A stretch of 21,573 nt of DNA from Rikenellaceae bacterium (GTDB taxonomy: Bacteria > Bacteroidota > Bacteroidia > Bacteroidales > Rikenellaceae). The notes below the pieces were generated by a model. That model saw only the letters and a list, made by a program, of their open reading frames with translations. It had not been told where the DNA came from and made no database searches. Each line of letters opens with the position of its first letter. The stretch's first letter is position 1. The position numbers and the translations under genes were made by a program. Location: the NCBI GenBank assembly GCA_902362705.1, contig CABIXK010000008.1, forward strand, positions 9,412 to 30,984, read 5' to 3'. Positions 1-6,523 of the stretch are shown piece by piece.

Positions 1-1874
1 GTGCCGCCTTCGGCCTGCTCGCCGCTTCGGCCGCAGCCCAAGGAGCGGTGAAGGTCACCTATGCGGCACCCGCTCCCGGCGGCCGCGGCATCGGCAACAT
101 GCCCGCGCTGCGCACCGTGCTCACGATCGACGGCGAGCAGTGCCGCATCGGCCGCGAGCTCGACACCCTGCAGCTGCTCCGCGAGCACCCCGAGTGGGCC
201 GGCTACCTCGAGGAGATGAAGCAGCGCTACCGCGTGCGCGAGACGCAGTACATCGACTACGCCGCGATGAAGTACTACGGCGCGGCCGAGCTGGCCGACG
301 GCGAGCTGATCGCCACCGAGGAGTCGTTCGCGCTGGAGGCTCCCGGGCTGGAGATCGCCCCCAGCGACTCGGTCATCTGCGGCTATCGCTGCAAGGTGGC
401 CACCACCGTCATCAACTCCAACACCATCAATTACTGGTTCACCGACGAGGCGGGCGTCGAGGGCACCGTGCAGCCTGCTGCCAACCTGCCGCGGGGCCTC
501 GTGCTCATGACCGCGCGCAACGGCCGCGTGGGGCTGCGCGCCGTGTCGGTCGAGAAGACCCGGGCGGAGCGTCCCCTCATCCCCTCGTTCCCCACGCTGG
601 TCGACGCGGCGATGTACCGCTACCGCATCAACAACGCAGGTGTCATCACCGTGCCGATCTTCGACGGCGAGTACGTCGGTCTGCGCGAGAGCGATGCGCC
701 GGCCACGGTGGACGAGCTGCAAGCGGACGTGGTGTATCGCGTCAGCGGCGGCACGATCCTGCTCAAGAAGGTGAAGCTCCCCGAGAGCTCCGAGGGGTGG
801 GACATCTTCGCCCAGGTGGTGCAGCAGGCCGAGAAGGATGCCTACGACCGCACGGGCTCCGTCTTCGTCATCCCCACTGGCAAGGAGCGTTCGTTCCTCG
901 AGGCGCTGGTCGGCGGCGGACTGAAGAGCCTCCCGGCCTTCGACGCCCATAACGGCAAGAGCTATCCGGCGATCGTCTCGACGGCCGACTACGACACGCC
1001 GGTCGAGCTCATGCGCTTCTTCACCCCCTTCGGCGTGCACGGCTACAACCACATCCGCGTTCCGGGGCAGACCTGGGCCGACGCGATCACCTACCACCAG
1101 GACGTCACCCACCTGGCGCCCATGCTCCAGGGCGAGGTGTGGATCGGCGCCTACATCGGCAACTGGGTCGACAAGGGCCACAAGCTGACGCTGACGCTCA
1201 AGTACCACCCGGGCGGCGGCGAGCAGGGGCGCCGGGTCGTCGTGCCGGTCTTCAACTCGGTCAACCTCATGGAGCAGGGCGGGCAGGACTATCCCGACTT
1301 CATGGCCGCCGACTCGCTGCGCGCTACGGTCGAGATCGCACGTCCGATCCGCGGCGCCCAGCTCGTCTACCTCACCACCGGCCACGGCGGCTGGGGCGGC
1401 GGCGACGAGTTCAACCAGAAGCTCAACACCATCTTCCTCGACGGCGAGCGGATCTTTACTGTGATTCCCTGGCGCGAGGACTGCTCGTCGTACCGCTACC
1501 GCAACCCGGCTTCGGGTAACTTCAACAACGGCCTTTCGTCGAGCGACCTGAGCCGTTCGAACTGGTGTCCGGGCACGGTCACGAACCCCATCTACGTGCC
1601 GCTGGGCGACCTGCCCGCCGGTCGCCACACCTTCGCCGTCACCATCCCGCAGGGAGCGCCCGAGGGGTCGAGCTTCAGCTACTGGTGTCTGTCGGGCGCG
1701 ATCGTGGGCGAGGAGGTCGACGCGCTGCCCGCCGATGCGGCCGGGGTCGAGGCGCTCGGTTCGGCCGGTTCGGTCGGTTCGGCCGCATCTGCTGCGAAGC
1801 CCGCGGCTGCGAAGTCTGCCGATAAGAAGGCCGCTGCCGAGCGGCGTGCCGCCAAGAAGCGCAGCCGCCGCTGA
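1..1874 (+). CDS. Exported PNGase F-like peptide-N-glycosidase (5' truncated by window edge)
   Basis: The product is predicted to cleave the amide bond between asparagine and the first GlcNAc of N-glycans, in the periplasm or outside the cell. The reading frame is open from base 3, and its first residues (AAFGLLAASAAAQG) look like the end of a signal peptide, so the real start lies before the window; the GTG at 48 would fall inside or just after that peptide. The N-terminal part resembles the extra domain found in many Bacteroidota PNGases. The C-terminal half is the two-sandwich PNGase fold, with blocks FFTPFGVHGYN, GHGGWGGGDEFN and SSSDLSRSNWCPGT. By eye, Asp at 846-848 (in AYDR) aligns with PNGase F Asp60 and Glu at 1407-1409 (GGGDEF) with Glu206. 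The last 40 or so residues are a Gly/Ser/Ala then Ala/Lys/Arg-rich tail ending KKRSRR. The family call is strong; substrate and activity are inferred. Confidence 0.88.
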   Translation, partial: AAFGLLAASAAAQGAVKVTYAAPAPGGRGIGNMPALRTVLTIDGEQCRIGRELDTLQLLREHPEWAGYLEEMKQRYRVRETQYIDYAAMKYYGAAELADGELIATEESFALEAPGLEIAPSDSVICGYRCKVATTVINSNTINYWFTDEAGVEGTVQPAANLPRGLVLMTARNGRVGLRAVSVEKTRAERPLIPSFPTLVDAAMYRYRINNAGVITVPIFDGEYVGLRESDAPATVDELQADVVYRVSGGTILLKKVKLPESSEGWDIFAQVVQQAEKDAYDRTGSVFVIPTGKERSFLEALVGGGLKSLPAFDAHNGKSYPAIVSTADYDTPVELMRFFTPFGVHGYNHIRVPGQTWADAITYHQDVTHLAPMLQGEVWIGAYIGNWVDKGHKLTLTLKYHPGGGEQGRRVVVPVFNSVNLMEQGGQDYPDFMAADSLRATVEIARPIRGAQLVYLTTGHGGWGGGDEFNQKLNTIFLDGERIFTVIPWREDCSSYRYRNPASGNFNNGLSSSDLSRSNWCPGTVTNPIYVPLGDLPAGRHTFAVTIPQGAPEGSSFSYWCLSGAIVGEEVDALPADAAGVEALGSAGSVGSAASAAKPAAAKSADKKAAAERRAAKKRSRR

Positions 1875-1900
1875 TCGGGTGCTGGTCCGCCGGAAACATG

Positions 1901-1945
1901 TCGCCCCCGGGCTCCTCTTGCGAGGGGTCCGGGGGCGATGCTTTG
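1901..1945 (+). terminator. Intrinsic terminator after the PNGase-like gene
   Basis: A 10-bp perfect stem (TCGCCCCCGG at 1901-1910 with CCGGGGGCGA at 1929-1938) encloses a further short CTC/GAG pairing. It lies 27 bp after the stop codon and is followed by a modest T-containing stretch (TGCTTTG). The hairpin is seen directly; its terminator function is inferred because the T-tract is weak. Confidence 0.7.
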
Positions 1946-1957
1946 TCGGAGGGGGGA

Positions 1958-2210
1958 GTGGAAAATTGAAAATTGAAAGTGGGATAGGCCCTTCATCCGT
2001 GGTTTTTCGTGCGATCGGGTGTCTTCCGATGCAGCGTCAGCTGCGCGGGCCGCAGCCTCCGGCGGCGGAGGCCCGCACTTCGCGATTGCTCGTTCGGGCC
2101 CCGCAGGCTGCGTCCAGCGCAACTTTACGGGGCGAACATCGTTTTCAGCCCTTCGCCCGGGGGTGGCTACGGGCTGCCGGCCTGCGGCCGCAGGTCAGCC
2201 CCCTCTTTGC
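1958..2210. repeat. Mosaic intergenic repeat, copy 1
   Basis: This stretch has no convincing gene. It starts with an AT-rich block of repeated TTGAAAA units (1961-1980). It continues with a GC-rich dyad at 2045-2076 (GCGGGCCGCAGCC to GGAGGCCCGC) and a second dyad at 2146-2177 (CAGCCCTTCGCC to GGCTACGGGCTG). The same blocks recur at about 6160-6345, 14760-15020 and 18605-19150. The 2045 block is inverted relative to the copies at 18791 and 19031. The repeat is seen in the sequence; its function is unknown. Confidence 0.75.
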
Positions 2211-2218
2211 CGGCCGGC

Positions 2219-2869
2219 TCAGGCGCCGAGGATCCGCAGGATCTCGGCCTCGGGATCGGCGGCCTTGAAGACGGCGCTGCCCGCCACCACGGCGTCGACG
2301 CCCGCGGCGAATACCTCCGCGGCGTTGGCGGCCGAGATGCCGCCGTCGATCTCCACGACGGGCCGCACGCCCAGCTCGTCGCACAACCGGCGCAGTTCGC
2401 GCACCTTGTCGAGCGACCCGGGGATGAACGACTGCCCGCCGAACCCCGGCTCGACGCTCATGACCAGCACCAGGTCGACGGCCGGAAGCAGCCCGCGCAG
2501 CGCCTCCACGGGGGTCGCGGGCTTGATCGAGATGCCCACCTTGGCTCCGGCGCGGCGGATCGCCTCGGCGCAGGCGGCCGGATCCGTGGTCGCCTCGTAG
2601 TGGAAGGTTACCAGGTCGGCGCCCGCCTCGACGAAGCGCGCGACGTACTTCTCGGGCTCGACGATCATCAGGTGCACGTCGAGCAGCTTCTCCGTCGCCC
2701 GGCGGATGGGCTTCATCACGGGAAAGCCGAACGAGATGTTGGGGACGAATACGCCGTCCATCACGTCGATATGGACCCACTGGGCCGCGCTGCGGTCGAT
2801 CATGCGGGTGTCGCGGTCGAGGTGGCCGAAGTCGGCCGAAAGCATCGAGGGGGCTACGATTCGCTCCAT
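2219..2869 (-). CDS. rpe: Ribulose-phosphate 3-epimerase
   Basis: The enzyme interconverts ribulose 5-phosphate and xylulose 5-phosphate in the non-oxidative pentose phosphate pathway, in the cytoplasm. The 216-residue product has the normal family length and a (beta/alpha)8 barrel. Signature blocks are WVHIDVMDGVFVPN near residues 31-44, DVHLMI, SVEPGFGGQSF and VEIDGGI. The expected metal ligands are present: His33, Asp35, His66 and Asp175, with Asp35 and Asp175 as the acid-base pair. The ATG at 2869 is chosen over an in-frame TTG at 2893, because that TTG lies inside the -7 promoter box. The gene stands alone on this strand and is divergent from the alpha-galactosidase gene. Confidence 0.97.
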   Translation of the reverse strand: MERIVAPSMLSADFGHLDRDTRMIDRSAAQWVHIDVMDGVFVPNISFGFPVMKPIRRATEKLLDVHLMIVEPEKYVARFVEAGADLVTFHYEATTDPAACAEAIRRAGAKVGISIKPATPVEALRGLLPAVDLVLVMSVEPGFGGQSFIPGSLDKVRELRRLCDELGVRPVVEIDGGISAANAAEVFAAGVDAVVAGSAVFKAADPEAEILRILGA

Positions 2870-2890
2870 AACTCGGGATTTTGGTTTCGA

Positions 2891-2922
2891 CAAAGATACT
2901 ACACGAGGGCCGCACGGCCAAA
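2891..2922 (-). promoter_or_regulatory. Bacteroidota-type promoter for rpe
   Basis: On the minus strand a -33 box TTTG (2919-2922) is followed after 20 bp by a -7 box TATCTTTG (2891-2898). Both match the Bacteroidota primary-sigma consensus TTTG/TAnnTTTG. The box ends 22 bp before the chosen ATG. Confidence 0.85.
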
Positions 2923-2950
2923 TTTATTTGCACCCTTTGCGTGCGACGGG

Positions 2951-2981
2951 TTGGCGGGTTGCCGTTTTCTGCGTAGCTTTG
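2951..2981 (+). promoter_or_regulatory. Bacteroidota-type promoter for the alpha-galactosidase gene
   Basis: A -33-like TTGG (2951-2954) and a -7 box TAGCTTTG (2974-2981) are spaced by 19 bp. The -7 box ends only 4 bp before the ATG at 2986. This implies a very short or leaderless transcript if the ATG is correct. The promoter is divergent from that of rpe, with about 28 bp between the two -33 boxes. Confidence 0.7.
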
Positions 2982-2985
2982 CACT

Positions 2986-4707
2986 ATGAACCGATTTCCG
3001 ATCCGACACCTCCTCCCCGCACTGGCGCTCCTGGTGGCGTACGCCCCCGCCGCGGCGCAGCAGAGCGCGGCGCAGGACCTCCCCGTGCAGGCCGCCTCTG
3101 CGCAGGCCGCCTCTGCGCAGACAGCCTCTGCGCAGACCGCTCCCGAGCCGGAAATACCCGAGCCGGCTCCCGCCCGCGACACCCTGCCGCAGAGAACGCC
3201 CCTTATGGGCTGGAGCTCGTGGAACACCTACCGCATCGACATCAGCGACAGCCTGATCCTCGCGCAGGCCCGGGCGCTGGTCGCCTCGGGGCTCGACCGC
3301 TGCGGCTATACGCAGGTCAACATCGACGACGGGTTTTTCGGCGGCCGCGACTTCGCGGGGCGGCTCTTCTGCCACCCCGAGCGCTTCCCGCGCGGCATGC
3401 GGCCCGTGGTCGAGGCCATCCACGCGCTGGGGCTCCGCGCGGGCATCTACTCCGACGCCGGGGCCAACACCTGCGGCTCGATCTGGGACGGCGACCGCCG
3501 CGGCGTGGGCGTGGGGCTCTACGGCCACGAGGCGCAGGACGCCGACCTCTACTTCAACGAGTGGGGCTTCGACTTCATCAAGATCGACTACTGCGGCGCC
3601 GGGCAGGAGCTCGCACTCGACGAGCGCGAGCGCTACACGGCCATCTGCCGCGCCATCGACTCGGTGGCCCGCCGCCCCGTCGCCGTCAACCTCTGCCGCT
3701 GGGCCTTCCCCGGCACGTGGGCCCGGCAGCTCGCCGCGTCGTGGCGCATCAGCCCCGACATCGCCCCCTCGTGGGAGTCGGTGCGCGGGATCATCGCCCG
3801 CAACCTCTACCTCTCGGCCTTCGCCCGCGAGGGACGCTTCAACGACATGGACATGCTCGAGATCGGGCGCGGCCTCACCCCGACCGAGGAGCGGACCCAC
3901 TTCGGCATGTGGTGCATGATGGCCTCGCCGCTGCTCATCGGCTGCGACCTGACGGCGCTGCCCGAGCAGTCGCTCGAGCTGCTCTGCAACGAGGAGCTCA
4001 TCGCCCTCGACCAGGATCCGCTCGGCCGGCAGGCCCGCGTGGTGCAGCACCGCGGCGGCGGGTACGTGCTGGCCAAGGATTTGGGCCAGGAGCGGGGGCT
4101 GCGCCGGGCAGTGGCGCTCTACAACCCCACCGACAGTCCGCTGCGCTTCGACGTCGCGCCCTCGGAGGTGGAGCTGGGCGGCCGCATCGCCGTGCGCGAC
4201 CTGGTGCGCCGCAAGGCCGACGGGAGCACCATAGGCCGCGTCGTACCGCCCCACGGGACGGCGATCCTCGAGGTGCGGGGCACCGAGCGCCTCGAGCCGA
4301 CCCGCTACGAGGCCGAGTGGGCCTATCTGCCTCTATACGAAGAACTATCGTCGAAGCGCAAGGTGGCCCACAAGCCCTGCGACGCGGCGTCGGGTGGCAT
4401 GACGGTCGCCCAGCTCGGCGGCAGCGAGGCCAACTGCGCGCTGTGGGACGACGTCTACAGCTCCTGCGGCGGCCTCTACGAGCTGACGGTGCACTACCTC
4501 CCGCGCCGCTACAGCCGCATCGTGCTCGACGTCAACGGCGAGCGCCAGACCTCGATCGATACCCACACCGAGGCCGAGGCGCCCGCCATGACCTTCGAGA
4601 CCCTCGTCGTGCGCCTCGCGGCGGGCGACAACACGGTGCGCATCGGCAGCCCCTATGCCTGGTGCCCCGATATCGACTGCTTTACCCTGCGCCGTATCGG
4701 CGACTGA
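2986..4707 (+). CDS. Secreted GH27 alpha-galactosidase with C-terminal carbohydrate-binding-like domain
   Basis: The product is predicted to hydrolyse terminal alpha-1,6/1,3-linked galactose (or alpha-GalNAc) from oligosaccharides and glycoconjugates. It has 573 residues. Residues 1-25 form a signal peptide ending AYAPAAAQ, and residues 35-62 form a QAASA-repeat and Pro/Glu-rich linker. The GH27 barrel starts at PLMGWSSWN (72-80). The nucleophile is Asp201 in KIDYCG, and the acid/base is Asp258 in WRISPDIAPSW by alignment with human alpha-galactosidase A. NDMDMLEIG lies at 286-294. An all-beta domain follows to about 433. Residues 440-573, starting RYEAEW, resemble a CBM6/CBM35-type module. 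The rmuC gene starts 21 bp downstream and is probably co-transcribed. Family assignment is firm; the exact substrate is not. Confidence 0.93.
   Translation: MNRFPIRHLLPALALLVAYAPAAAQQSAAQDLPVQAASAQAASAQTASAQTAPEPEIPEPAPARDTLPQRTPLMGWSSWNTYRIDISDSLILAQARALVASGLDRCGYTQVNIDDGFFGGRDFAGRLFCHPERFPRGMRPVVEAIHALGLRAGIYSDAGANTCGSIWDGDRRGVGVGLYGHEAQDADLYFNEWGFDFIKIDYCGAGQELALDERERYTAICRAIDSVARRPVAVNLCRWAFPGTWARQLAASWRISPDIAPSWESVRGIIARNLYLSAFAREGRFNDMDMLEIGRGLTPTEERTHFGMWCMMASPLLIGCDLTALPEQSLELLCNEELIALDQDPLGRQARVVQHRGGGYVLAKDLGQERGLRRAVALYNPTDSPLRFDVAPSEVELGGRIAVRDLVRRKADGSTIGRVVPPHGTAILEVRGTERLEPTRYEAEWAYLPLYEELSSKRKVAHKPCDAASGGMTVAQLGGSEANCALWDDVYSSCGGLYELTVHYLPRRYSRIVLDVNGERQTSIDTHTEAEAPAMTFETLVVRLAAGDNTVRIGSPYAWCPDIDCFTLRRIGD
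3088..3147 (+). repeat. Short coding tandem repeat, 15-bp unit
   Basis: Four copies of a 15-bp unit (CAGGCCGCCTCTGCG and variants) lie at 3088, 3103, 3118 and 3133; the last is degenerate. They encode Gln-Ala-Ala-Ser-Ala repeats directly after the signal peptide of the alpha-galactosidase. Being a multiple of three, changes in copy number would keep the frame. Confidence 0.9.
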
Positions 4708-4728
4708 ACCCCTTAACCGCACACACCC

Positions 4729-6051
4729 ATGCAAACGATACTCTACGTCATCCTGGCCGCGCTGATCGTCGCGGCGGCACTGCTCGGCGCCGCGCTGGCT
4801 GCGGCACGGCGTGACACGACCCGCCTTGTGGCCGAGAAGGCGGGGGCCGATGCGGCCCGCGAGCGTGCCGAGGCCGAACTGCGCACCCTCTCCGCCCGGC
4901 ACATGGAGACCGAGCGCGAGTTGGCGGCCACGCGCGCCTCGGCGGCCGCCGAGCTGGCGGCGCTGCGCGAGCGGAGCGACGAACAGCGGGCGGCCGAGCG
5001 GGCCGAGCGCGAGCGGATGGAAGAGACGATGCGCCTGCAGTTCAAGAACCTCGCGGGCGAGATCCTGGGCGAGCAGTCGCGCCAGTTCCGCCAGACCAAC
5101 AAGGAGTCGCTCGACATCCTGCTAAAGCCCTTCCGCGACAACATCGCCGACTTCCGCGAGCGTGTGGAGCGCATCTACTCCCACGAGAACGAGCAGCGGG
5201 GCGAGCTGAAGAACGAGCTGCGCAACCTCATGGAGCTCAACCGCCGCATCACGGCCGAGACCACCAACCTCACCAACGCGCTGAAAGGCAATTCGAAGGT
5301 GCAGGGCGACTGGGGCGAGATGCTGCTCTCGACGATCCTCGAAGGGTCGGCGCTCATCCGCGGCATCCACTACGAGACGCAGTGCAACATCAAGGACGCC
5401 GAGGGGCGCAACCTGCGGCCCGACGTGGTGCTGCACCTGCCCGAGAAGAAACACATAGTCATCGACTCGAAGGTCTCGCTCACGGCCTTCGTCGAGTGCA
5501 CGGCCGCCGAGAGCGAGGCGGAGCGCACGCGCCTGACGGCCGCCCACGTGGCCTCGGTGCGGCAGCATGTCAAGGAGCTCGGCAGCAAGGAGTACCAGCG
5601 GCTGCTCGACTCGCCCGACTTCGTCATCATGTTCGTGCCCAACGAACCCGCCTTCCTCGAGGCGCTCAAGGCCGACCGCACGATCTGGTCCGACGCCTAC
5701 GACCGCAAGGTGGTCATCTCGTCGCCCACCAACCTCTTCGCGCTGCTGCGGCTGGTGGCCGACCTGTGGAAATACGCCGACCAGGACCGCAACACCAAGG
5801 AGATCGCCCAGTGCGGGCTGAAGCTCTACGAACAGCTGGTGGCCTTCACCTCCTCGCTCGAGGGGGTCGGCACGGCCCTGGGCAAGGCCCGCGACGCCTA
5901 CGACGACGCCTACAAGCGCCTGTGCACGGGTAACGACAACATCGTGCGCGTGGGCGAGCGACTCAAGCGCACGGCGCGCCTCGAAACCAAGCGACAGCAC
6001 TCCGTGCGCACGCTCGAGGCGGCCGCCGCGGAGGAGGAGTGCGAAGCGTAA
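4729..6051 (+). CDS. rmuC: RmuC-family DNA recombination protein
   Basis: RmuC proteins limit DNA inversion and rearrangement at repeats and resemble PD-(D/E)XK nucleases. The 440-residue product has an N-terminal membrane anchor (about residues 4-26) and a long Ala/Glu/Arg-rich coiled coil to about residue 105. The RmuC core follows, with VQGDWGEM at 191-198. The nuclease-like core reads RPDVVLHLP at 230-238 and IDSKVSL at 245-251, so Asp232, Asp246 and Lys248 could form the active centre. The alpha-galactosidase stop is 21 bp upstream and no separate promoter is visible, so rmuC is probably read from that promoter. The pairing with a glycosidase looks positional rather than functional. Confidence 0.94.
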   Translation: MQTILYVILAALIVAAALLGAALAAARRDTTRLVAEKAGADAARERAEAELRTLSARHMETERELAATRASAAAELAALRERSDEQRAAERAERERMEETMRLQFKNLAGEILGEQSRQFRQTNKESLDILLKPFRDNIADFRERVERIYSHENEQRGELKNELRNLMELNRRITAETTNLTNALKGNSKVQGDWGEMLLSTILEGSALIRGIHYETQCNIKDAEGRNLRPDVVLHLPEKKHIVIDSKVSLTAFVECTAAESEAERTRLTAAHVASVRQHVKELGSKEYQRLLDSPDFVIMFVPNEPAFLEALKADRTIWSDAYDRKVVISSPTNLFALLRLVADLWKYADQDRNTKEIAQCGLKLYEQLVAFTSSLEGVGTALGKARDAYDDAYKRLCTGNDNIVRVGERLKRTARLETKRQHSVRTLEAAAAEEECEA

Positions 6052-6156
6052 TATGTTCGGGTAGGGTGCCGCCGCCGGGAATGGCGGCAGGCGGATGGGG
6101 CGCCTCGAGGGCGGGAGTGGGTGTGCATCGGCCGGCAAAGGGAACTTCTCTGTTGA

Positions 6157-6345
6157 CTGACGGCCAAAGGCCGGCAGGCCGCAGTCACCGGCGGCGAAGG
6201 CCCGCAACTCTGACGAGTTTTGTCCTTCGCTGGCTGCTGCCAAAAAAAATTGCAGCGCCAGCTGCGCAGCCCGTAGCCACCCCCGGCGGAGGGCTGCTCG
6301 TCTCGCCCGAAGGCTCGCCGGCACCTCCGCTGGCTACGGGCTGAA
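6157..6345 (-). repeat. Mosaic intergenic repeat, copy 2 (inverted orientation)
   Basis: The 472-bp gap between rmuC and the ABC-F gene has no credible gene. It carries the mosaic repeat in reverse orientation relative to the copies near 18.7 kb. The dyad at 6174-6205 and the dyad at 6266-6297 (GCAGCCCGTAGCCACC to GAGGGCTGC) are reverse complements of blocks at 18791-18822 and 18695-18726. The poly-A block plus GCAGCGCCAGCTGC (6241-6265) also matches, inverted, the sequence after 18721. The order of blocks is preserved, so this is one unit inserted or copied in the opposite sense. Confidence 0.75.
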
Positions 6346-6360
6346 AACGCCCTCCCCCAC

Positions 6361-6392
6361 TTTTTACTTAATTACTTCTCACTTTTGACTTG
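6361..6392. repeat. Short AT-rich interspersed element (CTTCTCACTTTT type)
   Basis: The block TTTTTACTTAATTACTTCTC and the following CACTTTTGACTTG belong to a short AT-rich element. Similar elements occur at 10133-10150, 15000-15020 and, inverted, at 19078-19104. It has no coding potential. Confidence 0.6.
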
Positions 6393-6495
6393 CCCTCGGC
6401 TCGCAGAGCCGGCGGGCCGCCGCTCCGTTTCCGACTTTCCCCGCCCGACGTCCCACTTTCGATCGCTCCTCCGCGCGATTGTCGGATTAAATCGC

Positions 6496-6503
6496 TACCT
6501 TTG
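6496..6503 (+). promoter_or_regulatory. -7 box upstream of the ABC-F operon
   Basis: TACCTTTG matches the Bacteroidota -7 consensus TAnnTTTG and ends 20 bp before the ATG at 6524. A TTG at 6479-6481 is only 14 bp upstream, so no well-spaced -33 box is visible. This would serve the five-gene run that follows. Confidence 0.6.
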
Positions 6504-6523
6504 TCGGGTAATCGCCACGCAAC

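Noticed and set aside
2009..2989. Open frames running through the repeat at 1.96-2.2 kb
   Set aside because: They depend on repeat DNA and antisense rpe sequence, and give low-complexity translations without start context or homology.
2706..4814. A 702-codon plus-strand frame overlapping rpe and the alpha-galactosidase
   Set aside because: It is an out-of-frame translation with Arg/Pro/Gly-rich composition; the GH27 and Rpe frames carry all catalytic motifs.
6067..6089. Hairpin TGCCGCC/GGCGGCA after rmuC as a terminator
   Set aside because: The stem is only 7 bp with a 9-base loop and there is no T-run after it, so it was not called.
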